Shown one piece after another: positions 26,284 to 34,925 of a DNA stretch of 64,000 nt (positions are counted from its first letter, which is position 1; every line of letters begins with the position of its first letter). The notes beneath the pieces were generated by a model. It saw only the letters and a program-made list of their open reading frames with translations. It was not told where the DNA came from and did no database searches. This DNA is from Geodermatophilus ruber (GTDB taxonomy: Bacteria; Actinomycetota; Actinomycetes; Mycobacteriales; Geodermatophilaceae). The DNA lies in contig NZ_FOSW01000004.1 of the NCBI RefSeq assembly GCF_900114385.1, positions 124,001 to 188,000 on the forward strand. Reading direction: 5' to 3'. The position numbers and the translations under genes are program-made.

Positions 26284-27201
26284 TCAGACCGGCTCGGTGA
26301 GGGCCTCCATGGCGCGCCGGCGGGTCCCGGCCCGGGCCTGGCGGAGGCTGTCCACGGTGAAGACCGCCAACGCCACCCAGACGATGAGGAACCCGACCAG
26401 CCGGGCCGCGGGCATCGGTTCCTGGAAGACGAAGACACCGATGGCCAGCTGCATCAGCGGGGTCACGTACTGCAGCAGCCCGACCGTGGCCAGCGGGATG
26501 CGCCGGGTCGAGGCGGCGAAGAGAAGCAGCGGGACGGCGGTGGCGACCCCGGAGCTCATGAGCAGCAGCAGGTGGCCGACGCCGGCGCTGCCCGCGGACG
26601 CGTCCCCGCCGGCGTGCAGCACGGCGAGGCAGATCACCGCGGGGACGACGACCAGCGCCGTCTCGACGAACAGCCCCGGCGCCGCCTCCACCCGCACGAG
26701 CTTCTTCATCAGCCCGTAGAGGCCGAAGCTGGCGGCGAGGGTGAGGGCGATCCACGGCGGGCGGCCGTAGTCGACGGTCAGCACGGCGACGGCCACGGCG
26801 GCGATGCCGACCGCGGTCCACTGCAGGGGGCGCAGTCGCTCGGCGAAGACCACGACGCCCAGCAGCACGCTGACCAGCGGGTTGATGAAGTAGCCGAGCG
26901 AGGTCTCGACCACGTGCCCGGAGTTGACCGCGTAGACGAAGACCAGCCAGTTGGCGGCGATGAGCACCGCGGCGCCGAGCAGCACCAGCAGCGTCCGCCG
27001 GTCGGTGACGGCGGCCCGAACGTGCGGCCAGCGGCGCAGCGCGGTCAGCAGGACGGCGATGAAGACCAGCGACCAGACGACCCGGTGCGCCACGATCTCG
27101 ACGCCACCGGCCGGCTTCAGGAGCGGGAAGTAGAGGGGGAACAGGCCCCACAGGAGGTAGGCGCTCAGCCCGGAGGCGACTCCCAGACGGCGCTCGTCCA
27201 C
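26284..27201 (-). CDS. rarD: RarD-type EamA/DMT-family transporter
   Basis: 305 residues with ten predicted helices in two EamA repeats. The RarD signature is clear: GLSAYLLWGLFPLYF near the start, EIVAHRVVWS, NWLVFVYAVNSGHVVETSLGYFINPL, and LQYVTPLMQLAIGVFVFQEP in the second repeat. It is an inner-membrane permease of unknown substrate. The GTG start at 27201 lacks a ribosome site and lies 6 nt after TACGGT. Confidence 0.9.
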   Translation of the reverse strand: MDERRLGVASGLSAYLLWGLFPLYFPLLKPAGGVEIVAHRVVWSLVFIAVLLTALRRWPHVRAAVTDRRTLLVLLGAAVLIAANWLVFVYAVNSGHVVETSLGYFINPLVSVLLGVVVFAERLRPLQWTAVGIAAVAVAVLTVDYGRPPWIALTLAASFGLYGLMKKLVRVEAAPGLFVETALVVVPAVICLAVLHAGGDASAGSAGVGHLLLLMSSGVATAVPLLLFAASTRRIPLATVGLLQYVTPLMQLAIGVFVFQEPMPAARLVGFLIVWVALAVFTVDSLRQARAGTRRRAMEALTEPV

Positions 27202-27207
27202 CCGCGC

Positions 27208-27213
27208 ACCGTA
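27208..27213 (-). promoter_or_regulatory. -10-like hexamer TACGGT, leaderless start
   Basis: The hexamer ends 6 nt before the GTG of the RarD gene on the minus strand. Confidence 0.45.
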
Positions 27214-27262
27214 CGCCCGGGCCCCGCCGGGACGGCGTCCGGATCGTGAGCAGGGCTCAGCA

Positions 27263-27694
27263 TCAGACGGTCTGGATGTAGTCCACCAGCTGGGCTCGCT
27301 CGTTCTCCAGCTCGTCGAGCCGGGCCTTCACGACGTCCCCGATCGAGACGATCCCGACGAGCACCCCGCCCTCCACGACCGGGACGTGGCGCACCCGGCG
27401 GTCGGTCATCGTGCGGGCGAGCTCCTCCACCCCCGCGGCGGGCACGGAGGTGTGCACCTCGGTGGTCATGACCGCGGACACCGGCTCGGCCAGGAGCCCG
27501 GCGCCGTGTTCGTGCAGCCCGCGGACGATGTCGCGCTCGGAGACGATGCCGTCGATCGTGCGCCCGTCGGCGGAGACGACCAGCGCGCCGACGCCGTGGT
27601 GCGCCAGGAGCGCGAGCGCGGTCCGCACGCTGGCGGCACCGTCGACGGTGGCGACGTGGGAACCCTTGCGACGGAGCAGCTGGGTGATGCGCAC
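27263..27694 (-). CDS. tandem CBS-domain protein
   Basis: 143 residues made of two CBS motifs (about 8-62 and 72-130): GVGALVVSADGRTIDGIVSERDIVRGL and VRHVPVVEGGVLVGIVSIGDVVKARL. Such stand-alone pairs bind adenosine nucleotides and act as energy or redox sensors. A C-terminal ELENERAQLVDYIQ helix is typical of the actinobacterial subfamily. GTG at 27694 has GGGAGG upstream. Confidence 0.92.
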   Translation of the reverse strand: MRITQLLRRKGSHVATVDGAASVRTALALLAHHGVGALVVSADGRTIDGIVSERDIVRGLHEHGAGLLAEPVSAVMTTEVHTSVPAAGVEELARTMTDRRVRHVPVVEGGVLVGIVSIGDVVKARLDELENERAQLVDYIQTV

Positions 27695-27769
27695 GGGGGG
27701 CCTCCCTGCCGAGGGTGCTGCAGCAGTGTGCTCCAGCTCACAGGGCTTCGGCAACGGTCGCGCCGGGCC

Positions 27770-27775
27770 TACCGT
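27770..27775 (+). promoter_or_regulatory. -10-like hexamer TACCGT, leaderless start
   Basis: TACCGT is followed by 6 nt and the GTG at 27782. Confidence 0.45.
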
Positions 27776-27781
27776 CGGGGT

Positions 27782-28204
27782 GTGCACGGCCGGCACTCCA
27801 CGCGCTCGACCCCGCAGCGACCCACGGCGCTGCAATGGCTCCGCTACGCCCTGGGCGCCGGCCTGCCCGCCGAACTCGCACCCTGGGTGCTGGCCGACAC
27901 GACCGGCCCGGGCTGGGTGCGCCGCCACCTGCTCCGCGCGGTCGTGCAGCTGTCGCCCGTCCTGGTCCTCTGCCTCGTCGTCGTGCCCGTGCCGCTGAGC
28001 TACCGCCTCTCGGCCGCGGCCGGCGGACTGCTGCTCGGGCTGTTCTTCTCGGTGGCCTTCATGACCGAGACCACCGAGCACCGGGTCGCCAAGGCCGGTT
28101 ACCGGCCGGGGACGGCCGCCCGGCTGCGCGCCGAGCGCACCGAGCGGGAGCGGCTCGAGCGCCGCTCCCCCTACCGCCAGGGCGGCGCCGGCAGCTTCGA
28201 CTGA
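27782..28204 (+). CDS. DUF5313-like membrane protein
   Basis: 140 residues. LQWLRYALGAGLPAELAPWVLADTTGPGWVRRHLLRA precedes two membrane helices (about 54-75 and 79-95). A charged C-terminus follows with YRPGTAARLRAERTERERLERR. The layout matches a conserved actinobacterial membrane family of unknown function. No ribosome site precedes the GTG at 27782. Confidence 0.72.
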   Translation: MHGRHSTRSTPQRPTALQWLRYALGAGLPAELAPWVLADTTGPGWVRRHLLRAVVQLSPVLVLCLVVVPVPLSYRLSAAAGGLLLGLFFSVAFMTETTEHRVAKAGYRPGTAARLRAERTERERLERRSPYRQGGAGSFD

Positions 28205-28247
28205 GCACCTCGCACGGGTCGCGAGGGCCTGGGGGACGATCGCCGTC

Positions 28248-28682
28248 GTGACCGCGCCCCCCGCCCGCCGCACCGCTCCCGCCTGCCTCTCCCGCCGCGC
28301 CGTCCTCGGTGCCGCCGGCGCCGGCCTCGGCGCGCTCGCGCTCGCCGGATGCGGCGGCGACGGCGTCCGCGAGGTGAGCGGTACCGGCAGCGGCACCGTG
28401 CTCGCCCGGCTGGACGAGATCCCCGAGGGCGGAGCGCTGGAGCTGGCCGTCGGCGAGCAGCGGATCGTGCTGGCCCGCCCGTCCGGCGACCGGGTGGCCG
28501 CCTACGACGCCACCTGCACGCACCAGGGCTGCGCCGTCCGGCCGGACGGCGACGAGCTGGTCTGCCCCTGCCACGGCTCGGCGTTCGACCCGGCCGACGG
28601 CGGCGTGCTCGAGGGGCCGGCGACCGAACCGCTCGCCCCGGTCGACGTCGTCGTCGAGGGGGACGAGGTCCGGCTGGCCTGA
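28248..28682 (+). CDS. Rieske [2Fe-2S] lipoprotein exported by Tat
   Basis: 144 residues. Twin-arginine SRRAVLGAAGAG (about 15-26) and lipobox ALAGC (C35) predict folding before export and lipid anchoring outside the membrane. Cluster motifs CTHQGC (about 89-94) and CPCHGS (about 106-111) are complete, each supplying one Cys and one His. It is probably a small electron carrier of the actinobacterial stand-alone Rieske type, not the bc1 subunit. GTG at 28248. Confidence 0.92.
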   Translation: MTAPPARRTAPACLSRRAVLGAAGAGLGALALAGCGGDGVREVSGTGSGTVLARLDEIPEGGALELAVGEQRIVLARPSGDRVAAYDATCTHQGCAVRPDGDELVCPCHGSAFDPADGGVLEGPATEPLAPVDVVVEGDEVRLA

Positions 28683-28689
28683 GCCGGGG

Positions 28690-28899
28690 TCAGTCCTCGA
28701 CCCGGAAGCCGATCGCCAGCCGTACCTGGAAGTAGGCGACGTCGCCGTCGACGACCTGGCCGCGGATCTCCTTGGCCTCGAACCAGTCGATGTTCCGCAC
28801 CGTCTCCGCGGCCTTGCGGATCGCCGTGCGGATCGCGTCGTCGACGCCGGTCCTGCTGCTGCCCACGATCTCGCTGAGCCGGTACACGTGGTCGCCCAC
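28690..28899 (-). CDS. dodecin, flavin-binding
   Basis: 69 residues matching dodecin end to end: VYRLSEIVGSSRTGVDDAIRTAIRKA, the flavin-stacking NIDWFEAKEIRG and VAYFQVRLAIGFRVED. It assembles as a dodecamer storing FMN or other flavins in the cytosol. GTG at 28899 has GGGAGG upstream. Confidence 0.95.
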   Translation of the reverse strand: MGDHVYRLSEIVGSSRTGVDDAIRTAIRKAAETVRNIDWFEAKEIRGQVVDGDVAYFQVRLAIGFRVED

Positions 28900-29105
28900 G
28901 GCTGCCTCCCTGACGTCCCTCGACGGTGGGCCCGGGCCACACGCACCGACCGGGCGCGGTCGGAACGCTAGCGGTGGCGGGCACCCTGCACCACGCGGCG
29001 CCCGCCCCTCCCCGCACCACGCCGGGGGCCCGTAACGATCGACACGTCCCGTCGTTGGGCGGTTACGCGCAGTCGCGCGCCCGCCCCTCGCCGAAGGACG
29101 TCGCC

Positions 29106-30611
29106 GTGCACCCTCTGTCCCGCCGCCGCCTCGCCGTACCCCTCCTGCTCGCCCTTGCCTCCCCCGCCCTCCTCACGACACCGGCCGCGGCCGGGACCAC
29201 GCCCGACACGACCGCGTTCCTCGACGCGGTCACCGTCGACGGCATCACCGAGCACCTGCTCGCCCTCCAGGGCATCGCGGAGGCGAACGACGGCAACCGC
29301 GCCAGCGGCTCCAGCGGCTACGACGCCTCGGCGGCGTACGTGGCCGAGAGGCTCACCGCTGCCGGCTACCGGGTCTCCACCCAGGAGTTCACCTTCTCCG
29401 CCTTCCGGGAGGTGGAGCCGGCCAGCTTCGCCCGCACGGCGCCCACGGCCCGGTCCTACGGGGCCGAGGACTTCGCCGTCATGGAGTACTCCGGCTCCGG
29501 CGAGGTCACGGCCGCGGTCACCCCGGTCGACCTCACGCTCCCCCCGCCCGCCGAGCCGGGTTCCACCTCGGGGTGCGAGGCGGCCGACTTCGCCGGGTTC
29601 CCCGGGGGCACCGTCGCCCTCGTCCAGCGGGGCACCTGCGACTTCGCCACGAAGGCCGGGAACGCTCAGGCGGCCGGCGCCGCGGCGGTCGTCGTCTTCA
29701 ACGAGGGCCAGGAGGGCCGCACCGACGTCGTGGCCGGCACCCTCGGCGGCCCGGGCATCACGATCCCCGTGCTCGGTGCGAGCTTCGCGGTCGGTCAGGA
29801 GCTGGCGGCCCCGGAGTCGGCGGTGGCCATCCGCACCAGCACCCGGGTGGACGAGGAGACCACCTCCAACGTCATCGCCGACAGCCCCACCGGCCGCACC
29901 GACCGCACCGTCGTCGTCGGCGCGCACCTGGACTCCGTGCCCGAGGGGCCGGGGATCAACGACAACGGCAGCGGTGCGGCCACGATCCTCGAGATCGCCG
30001 AGGAGATGGCCGAGCTGGGCATCCAGCCGCGCAACGCCGTCCGGTTCGCCTTCTGGGGGGCGGAGGAGTCCGGCCTGCTGGGCGCCGAGCACTACGTGTC
30101 GCAGCTGACCGAGCGGCAGCGGAAGGACATCGCGCTGAACCTGAACTTCGACATGCTCGGCAGCCCGAACTACGCACGGTTCGTCTACGACGGCGACGGC
30201 TCCGACACGCCCGACGCGGGCCCGAACGGCAGCGGGAACATCGAGCGGGTCTTCCTCGACCACTTCGCCGCCCGCGGCCTGGCCGCCGAGCCCACCGCCT
30301 TCGACGGCCGCTCGGACTACGGCCCCTTCATCGCGGCGGGCATCCCGGCCGGCGGGTTGTTCTCCGGCGCGGAGGGCGTCAAGACCGAGGAGCAGGTCGC
30401 GCGGTACGGCGGGGAGGCCGGAGCGCCCTACGACGCCTGCTACCACACGGCCTGCGACGACATCACCAACATCAACCCGACCGCGCTCGACGAGCTGGGT
30501 GACGCCGCGGCCCACGCCACGCTGGTGTTCGCCCAGACCCGGTCGTCGGTGAACGGCACCGCCCGGGCCGGCGGCTCCGGCGGCTCCGCCGGGCACGGCC
30601 TGGCCCGCTGA
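29106..30611 (+). CDS. secreted M28-family aminopeptidase with PA domain
   Basis: 501 residues. The signal peptide is 1-~29 (AVPLLLALASPALLTTPAAA). A protease-associated domain lies in about 110-235 (VALVQRGTCDFATKAGNAQAAGA). The M28 domain carries the zinc ligands in sequence: GAHLDSVPEGPGINDNGSGAA, GAEESGLLG, NFDMLGS and YHTACDD. It resembles Streptomyces-type secreted aminopeptidases that release hydrophobic N-terminal residues outside the cell. GTG at 29106 has GAAGGA at 8 nt spacing. A 34-bp palindromic terminator follows. Confidence 0.93.
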   Translation: MHPLSRRRLAVPLLLALASPALLTTPAAAGTTPDTTAFLDAVTVDGITEHLLALQGIAEANDGNRASGSSGYDASAAYVAERLTAAGYRVSTQEFTFSAFREVEPASFARTAPTARSYGAEDFAVMEYSGSGEVTAAVTPVDLTLPPPAEPGSTSGCEAADFAGFPGGTVALVQRGTCDFATKAGNAQAAGAAAVVVFNEGQEGRTDVVAGTLGGPGITIPVLGASFAVGQELAAPESAVAIRTSTRVDEETTSNVIADSPTGRTDRTVVVGAHLDSVPEGPGINDNGSGAATILEIAEEMAELGIQPRNAVRFAFWGAEESGLLGAEHYVSQLTERQRKDIALNLNFDMLGSPNYARFVYDGDGSDTPDAGPNGSGNIERVFLDHFAARGLAAEPTAFDGRSDYGPFIAAGIPAGGLFSGAEGVKTEEQVARYGGEAGAPYDACYHTACDDITNINPTALDELGDAAAHATLVFAQTRSSVNGTARAGGSGGSAGHGLAR

Positions 30612-30620
30612 CGCGGTGAC

Positions 30621-30654
30621 GGCGGGTGGGCGGCCGGCCGGCCGCCCACCCGCC
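30621..30654. terminator. 34-bp perfect palindrome, bidirectional terminator
   Basis: GGCGGGTGGGCGGCC and its exact complement flank GGCC, giving a perfect 17+17 palindrome 9 bp after the M28 stop codon and 22 bp past the 3' end of the convergent tRNA-Thr. Confidence 0.8.
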
Positions 30655-30675
30655 CCACCCGTCCCACCCGGCGCG

Positions 30676-30748
30676 AGCCGACGAGGGGACTCGAACCCCT
30701 AACCGCCCGATTACAAGTCGGGTGCGCTACCAATTGCGCCACGTCGGC
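30676..30748 (-). tRNA. tRNA-Thr (anticodon UGU)
   Basis: 73-nt cloverleaf on the minus strand. Acceptor GCCGACG/CGTCGGC, D arm GGCGCAATTGGTAGCGC, anticodon stem CCCGA/TCGGG with loop CTTGTAA (anticodon TGT), T arm GGGTTCGAGTCCC. CCA is not encoded. It decodes ACA, a rare codon at this GC content. It marks the left border of a gene-poor, degraded region. Confidence 0.97.
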
Positions 30749-30759
30749 GGGACATGGGA

Positions 30760-31130
30760 ACAAGTCCCGGGACAAGGATAGGGACAACGCAGGGGAGAAC
30801 TCCGCGGCGCCTGACCGGTGCTCGACCCCGCCGTCGGCGCGCTTCCGACGAGGGCTGCCCCGCCGCCCTACGGTGGCCGATGACCGGGGCTGCAGCCCGA
30901 CGTCGTGGCGGGCGGCCACGGCGCCGGAGCACCTCGCCTCGCAGGCGGTGCTGACGCGGGCAGGGCTCGTGGGCTCCGGGACCGTGGCAGCGGACGCACG
31001 ACCCGAGCCGCGGAGCGTACGGGATCCGACGGTTGACGGAACGGGCCGGCCGATCGATGAGTTCCGGGTCCTGCGCAGGTCACGGCCTCGCGGACCCCCA
31101 AGAGATCGATGCGCTCGTACCCGAAGGAGA
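30760..31130. other. non-coding stretch, nothing assignable
   Basis: Between tRNA-Thr and the RibD-like pseudogene I find no ORF with recognisable protein sequence on either strand. Open frames are Arg/Pro-rich shadows. Confidence 0.5.
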
Positions 31131-31133
31131 CGC

Positions 31134-31296
31134 ACGGCCAAGCTCATCTACTCGATGGTCACCTCGCTCACCGGCTACGCCGAGGCAGCCGAGGGCGACC
31201 TCGGCACCGGGGCCGAGGACCCGGAGGTGCACACCTTCATCGGCGACCGCTTCCGGCGAGACCGGACTGATCTACGCGCACTACCGGACCCGCTGA
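31134..31296 (+). pseudogene. remnant of RibD_C / dihydrofolate-reductase-family gene
   Basis: AAGGAG is followed 5 nt later by ACG where ATG is expected. Then comes AKLIYSMVTSLTGYAEAAEG...VHTFIGDRF, the N-terminus of the RibD C-terminal/DHFR-like family (usually ~180-200 aa). After ~45 residues the frame shifts into TGLIYAHYRTR and a stop, which looks like the family's C-terminus. About 130-140 residues are missing. The start-codon change, internal deletion and frameshift all point to a dead gene. Confidence 0.75.
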
Positions 31297-31840
31297 GCCG
31301 CACCGGTTGGTGGCCCTGTCGAGGGCCGAGCCGGGGCAGATGAGCCTGGCCGGGCGGACAGCGGCGGCGTTCCAGAAGCCGCCGGCCACCGTTCCAGGAT
31401 CCGCCAGACGGCGTCCTGGGATCCACTCCGACCATCGTCGGCGGACGCGCGAAAGGCTTCCGGCAGGCCAGGGCCCAGGGCTACCGGCAGCGGCATCTCC
31501 GCCCGAGCACCGGTCTCTGAACGACGCCGAACCGGTCGACGTCGCGCTGGTCGACGACCAGGGCGAGATGCTGGCGCTCGAGCAGCGGATCCCCGGCTTC
31601 GCCCACGGCATCCACAGCAGTCTCGACGTTCCCTGGGTCTGCAGCAGCGGCACCCGCGCTTCTACGCGCACGAGTCCCACGTCACCCGGCGCTGGGACAC
31701 CGACCGGTACCGGCACCGTGCCGACAGCTTGATCGATCACCTCCTGCGGAAGTCAGGCCTGTGACCACCCTTTCCGGAAGAGTTCCTGGTCGGGGCCGGC
31801 TTCGAGACCTCCGGATCCGCACGGCTTTCGGGAGCGAGCG
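31297..31840. other. degraded stretch with unassigned protein remnants
   Basis: No intact gene. A plus-strand frame around 31640-31764 ends in RRWDTDRYRHRADSLIDHLL then RKSGL and a stop. It looks like a genuine protein C-terminus cut off from its start. Around 31540-31630 another frame reads DVALVDDQGEMLALEQRIPG. I recognise neither family. Confidence 0.4.
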
Positions 31841-32110
31841 ATGAGCGCCGAACCGCGACTGCGCCTCATCGGAGGTGGCAGCAGCGCCAGCCCACGGTCG
31901 GCACAGGTGCTGGCCATCCTGGACGGCACGCGAGTGGTGATCCGGACCGGGCCGGACATGACCGGCCCGCACACCACGGCGCTCGCCGTTCGGCGGGAGG
32001 ACCGCCCGACTGTTCGGGGACGGAGCGTGGTGCCCCAGCTACGTGGTGGTCGGATCAGTGAGCGTCCGATCCGTCGGCTGGCCCTGGAGCTCTGGGCCGA
32101 GGAACCTTGA
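31841..32110 (+). CDS. hypothetical small protein (89 aa), doubtful
   Basis: ATG at 31841 has CGGGAGCGAGCG just upstream. The product MSAEPRLRLIGGGSSASPRS... has a plausible beta-rich middle (VLAILDGTRVVIRTGPDM) but no recognised domain. Third-position GC falls in the second half, so the reading frame may be decaying or spurious. Confidence 0.3.
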   Translation: MSAEPRLRLIGGGSSASPRSAQVLAILDGTRVVIRTGPDMTGPHTTALAVRREDRPTVRGRSVVPQLRGGRISERPIRRLALELWAEEP

Positions 32111-32260
32111 CCCAGGCCCAGACAAAGGCTCTCATCGCCAGCATGTAGGCGGAGCCCGACTCCGGACCGTGTCGTTCCCATCAACCCGGCCGTCCTACCG
32201 GCATCGGCCCCGAGCCGGGGTGGGTCGATTTCGGGGCGCGGCTCCCGGGGAGAACAGAAG

Positions 32261-32611
32261 ATGACCAAGCGCGACGAACTGCCCCTGCCCGATTACGAGC
32301 ATCTGCCCCTCGAGACCCTGAGGCACCGGATCCGCATGCTGGACGCGGACGGCGTGCAGAAGCTGCTGGACTACGAGCGGGCACACGGCAATCGGCTGCC
32401 GGTGGTTCTAGTGATGGAGAGCTGGCTGGAGGAGCTGCGCGAGGGGGCTCAGCCCTCCGATGGCCATCCGTTCGAGCTCAAGCCCGAGGCGCCACCCCCG
32501 CCGGCCGGCGGGCCGAAGGTGTCAGAGGCGACGGCCGGCCCGCGCGTCAGGCCGCCGATGCGCGGCAGGCCGACCGCGCCGGCCCGGCCGTTCACGCCGC
32601 CGCCCGGGTGA
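32261..32611 (+). CDS. conserved actinobacterial hypothetical protein
   Basis: 116 residues. The N-terminal ~65 residues (LPLPDYEHLPLETLRHRIRMLDADGVQKLLDYERAH..RLPVVLVMESWLEELREGA) are a helical module I recognise from many actinobacterial hypotheticals. The rest is a Pro-rich tail. GGGGAGAA precedes the ATG at 32261 by 8 nt. Function unknown. It is one of the few convincing genes in the 30.7-33.9 kb region. Confidence 0.8.
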   Translation: MTKRDELPLPDYEHLPLETLRHRIRMLDADGVQKLLDYERAHGNRLPVVLVMESWLEELREGAQPSDGHPFELKPEAPPPPAGGPKVSEATAGPRVRPPMRGRPTAPARPFTPPPG

Positions 32612-32854
32612 CGCGAGGCCGCGCCGACCAGCACGTCGGACGCGGGGAGCTGTCCCTGCGCCACTCATGTCAAGCCGTGTGCCTCACTCCACGCTGGAGA
32701 GTGCCGGCAGCATGGGCAGCCCTGCCGATACCGGCTCGCCGGGCGCCGGGCTGCAATGAACGCGTCGCCTCGGTGACCGGGATGCGGACGGCCCGGCAAG
32801 GGCAGCCCGCCGTCGCGACGAACCACGTCAACTTCGGCGATACACGGAGGAACG

Positions 32855-33235
32855 ATGAAGTACGACGAGTTCATCGAGTCCGTCAGCCAGCGGACCGGGC
32901 TTCCCCGCGAGGCCGCGGAGACGCTCCTCCACGCCACCCTGCGGGTACTGGCCGAACGCCTCAGCGGTGGCGAGGCCGAGGACCTCCAGGCCCAGATGCC
33001 GAAGGAGCTGAAGGAGGACCTCGCAGTCCCGAAGGACAAGCCGGCCGAGTCGTTCGGCGCGGCAGAGTTCACGCGGCGGGTCGCCCAACGAGCCGGCATC
33101 GACGAGCCAGCCGCCCAGATCGGCGCGGCCGCCGTGCTCGCGACGATCGGTGACGCGGTCACCCCCGGCGAGTTCGACGACGTGCTGTCACAGCTGGGCC
33201 GGGAGTACGCCGCGCTCATGGGGACAGCGAGCTAA
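32855..33235 (+). CDS. DUF2267 domain protein
   Basis: 126 residues: MKYDEFIESVSQRTGLPREAAETLLHATLRVLAERLSGGEAEDLQAQMPKEL.. and a second helical repeat AEFTRRVAQRAGIDEPAAQ..VLATIGDAVTPGEFDDVLSQLG. This is the DUF2267 duplicated helical fold, often stress-associated. GGAGG precedes the ATG at 32855. The gene is intact. Confidence 0.9.
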   Translation: MKYDEFIESVSQRTGLPREAAETLLHATLRVLAERLSGGEAEDLQAQMPKELKEDLAVPKDKPAESFGAAEFTRRVAQRAGIDEPAAQIGAAAVLATIGDAVTPGEFDDVLSQLGREYAALMGTAS

Positions 33236-33896
33236 CCGGCCGCTCCCGACCGGCTGCTCCAGGACACGTCCTGCGAGGCCTCCAACGTCGACCCGGCGAC
33301 CTCGATCACCGGGAACCAGTCACTCGACGGCGGCAGCGTTCACTTCGCCGCCGACCACCAGCATCTACCCGCTCGTCTGCTTCCCGGCTCGTGTCCACCG
33401 GGGGTCACGGATCCCCAGCGAGGCGAGACGAATCGCCCTGGCATCCGTGATGGGGGCGGCGGGCATTGACGCTCGAAATGGGCGCCCCGACAGTGGGGCC
33501 GGGCCCGTGGGCGCAAGCGGGACGAGTGGGCAATCCCACGGGCGTGGAGGCGTCATGGAGCCCGACGAAGGCCTCGCTCGGGGACCGACGAGGCTCACCG
33601 GCGGGGTCCTTCCGGCCGGCTCCGCACACCTGGTGAACGAGGTGGTGCGGGCGGCGCCGGAGGCCTCAGCAGAAGACGGGTCGCCTGATGGGACGCGCAT
33701 CGCCACCGCGGGACCCCCCAGGCCGAGTGGGCGTTCTTCATGGAGGACCTGCATCGGCGCGCCCATCCGGTTCCAGGTGGCGCCACGGCAGGCGGAGCTG
33801 GATGCGACCGCGTAGGCCGAGAGCGGCCCGGCCCGGTCAGCGGTAGGCGCCCAGCAGGGGTCCCGCGACAGGTGCAGAGCGAAGCTCCCCAAACCC
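33236..33896. other. gene-poor stretch, probable remnants
   Basis: No intact gene recognised. A plus-strand frame from ATG 33555 reads plausibly to about 33713. It then continues better in another frame (EWAFFMEDLHRRAHPVP) after the six-C tract at 33714-33719, suggesting a frameshifted remnant. Minus-strand ORFs here are low-complexity shadows. Confidence 0.35.
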
Positions 33897-33906
33897 GGAG
33901 GTCGTG

Positions 33907-34800
33907 ATGGAGCAGCAACAAGCGGGATCGGTGGTGGGAATCTGGCGGTATCCGGTCAAGTCCATGATGGGCGAAGAGCTCAATGCGTCCCAGGTCACGG
34001 AACGGGGGCTGCTGGGTGACCGGGCGTACGGGCTGATGGACCGCTCGACCGGCAAGGTGGCCAGCGCCAAGAACCCCCGGAAATGGCCGCGGCTGTTCGA
34101 CTTCCGCGCCGCCTACGTGGACCCGCCGCGCCCCGGGGCCCAGCTGCCCGAAGTCCGGATCACCCTGCCCGACGGTGCGGTACTCACCAGCAGCCAGGCA
34201 GACCTCGATCAGACGCTCTCACGCGTACTGCAGCGCGAGGTCACCCTCGAGAAGGCCGATCCGGGCCGGCAGCCGGGGCCCCGGTCCAGGGTGCCCACTC
34301 CGCGGGCTCCCGAGCCTGCCCGCGCGGAGGAGTACTGGCCGGACATGGAGGGCCTCGACTACCGGGACACCGTCACCGACTTCGACATGCCCGAGCACAC
34401 GTTCTTCGACCTGGCGGTGGTTCACGTCCTGACCACCGCGACCCTGGATCGACTGCGCGAGCTCTACCCCCAGGGGCGGTTCGAGGTCCGCCGGTTCCGC
34501 CCGAACATCGTCGTACGCGCACCCGACGACGCGAACGGCTTCGTGGAGAACGACTGGATCGGCTCGACGGTGCGCATCGGCGACGATGTCCGGCTGAGTG
34601 TCACTGGCCCCTGCCCCCGCTGCGTCATGACAACCCTCCCCCAGGGTGACCTGCCCAAGGATTCCGGCATCCTTCGCACCGCGGCGCGTCACAACCAGAC
34701 GAACGTCGGCGTCTACGCCACGGTCGTCCGGGGCGGTGAGGTCCGGCGGGGTGCGGCCATCACGGTCGAAGAGCCGGTCGCGGCCCCGCTCCAGGTGTAG
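33907..34800 (+). CDS. MOSC-domain protein
   Basis: 297 residues: N-terminal MOSC beta-barrel (SVVGIWRYPVKSMMGEEL, about 8-25) followed by the MOSC domain with RRFRPNIVV (about 196-204), the cysteine motif GPCPRCVMTT and PQGDLPKDSGILRTAARHN. MOSC proteins transfer sulfur or bind molybdenum cofactor, as in mARC-type reductases. The conserved cysteine in CPRC is the likely ligand. GGAGGT precedes ATG 33907. Confidence 0.9.
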   Translation: MEQQQAGSVVGIWRYPVKSMMGEELNASQVTERGLLGDRAYGLMDRSTGKVASAKNPRKWPRLFDFRAAYVDPPRPGAQLPEVRITLPDGAVLTSSQADLDQTLSRVLQREVTLEKADPGRQPGPRSRVPTPRAPEPARAEEYWPDMEGLDYRDTVTDFDMPEHTFFDLAVVHVLTTATLDRLRELYPQGRFEVRRFRPNIVVRAPDDANGFVENDWIGSTVRIGDDVRLSVTGPCPRCVMTTLPQGDLPKDSGILRTAARHNQTNVGVYATVVRGGEVRRGAAITVEEPVAAPLQV

Positions 34801-34912
34801 GACCCGCGGACCGCATCGACCGCCACGCCGCATGGCATCAGCCCATCGCCGGCCCGGAGCAGCGTGGCCGGCCAGCATGTTCCACGACGCCGACAGCGCT
34901 ACTCCGAACCCC

Positions 34913-34918
34913 GATACT
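34913..34918 (+). promoter_or_regulatory. -10-like hexamer GATACT, leaderless start
   Basis: GATACT is followed by 7 nt and the GTG at 34926; no Shine-Dalgarno sequence is present. Confidence 0.45.
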
Positions 34919-34925
34919 CCTCGGT

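Noticed and set aside
31753..32268. 171-codon minus-strand ORF
   Set aside because: Arg/Ser/Pro-rich translation without domain features; better explained as a shadow of the small plus-strand frames.
30676..33906. Integrated element with attachment sites at tRNA-Thr
   Set aside because: I found no integrase gene and could not see a second copy of the tRNA 3' end, so only a degraded region is reported.
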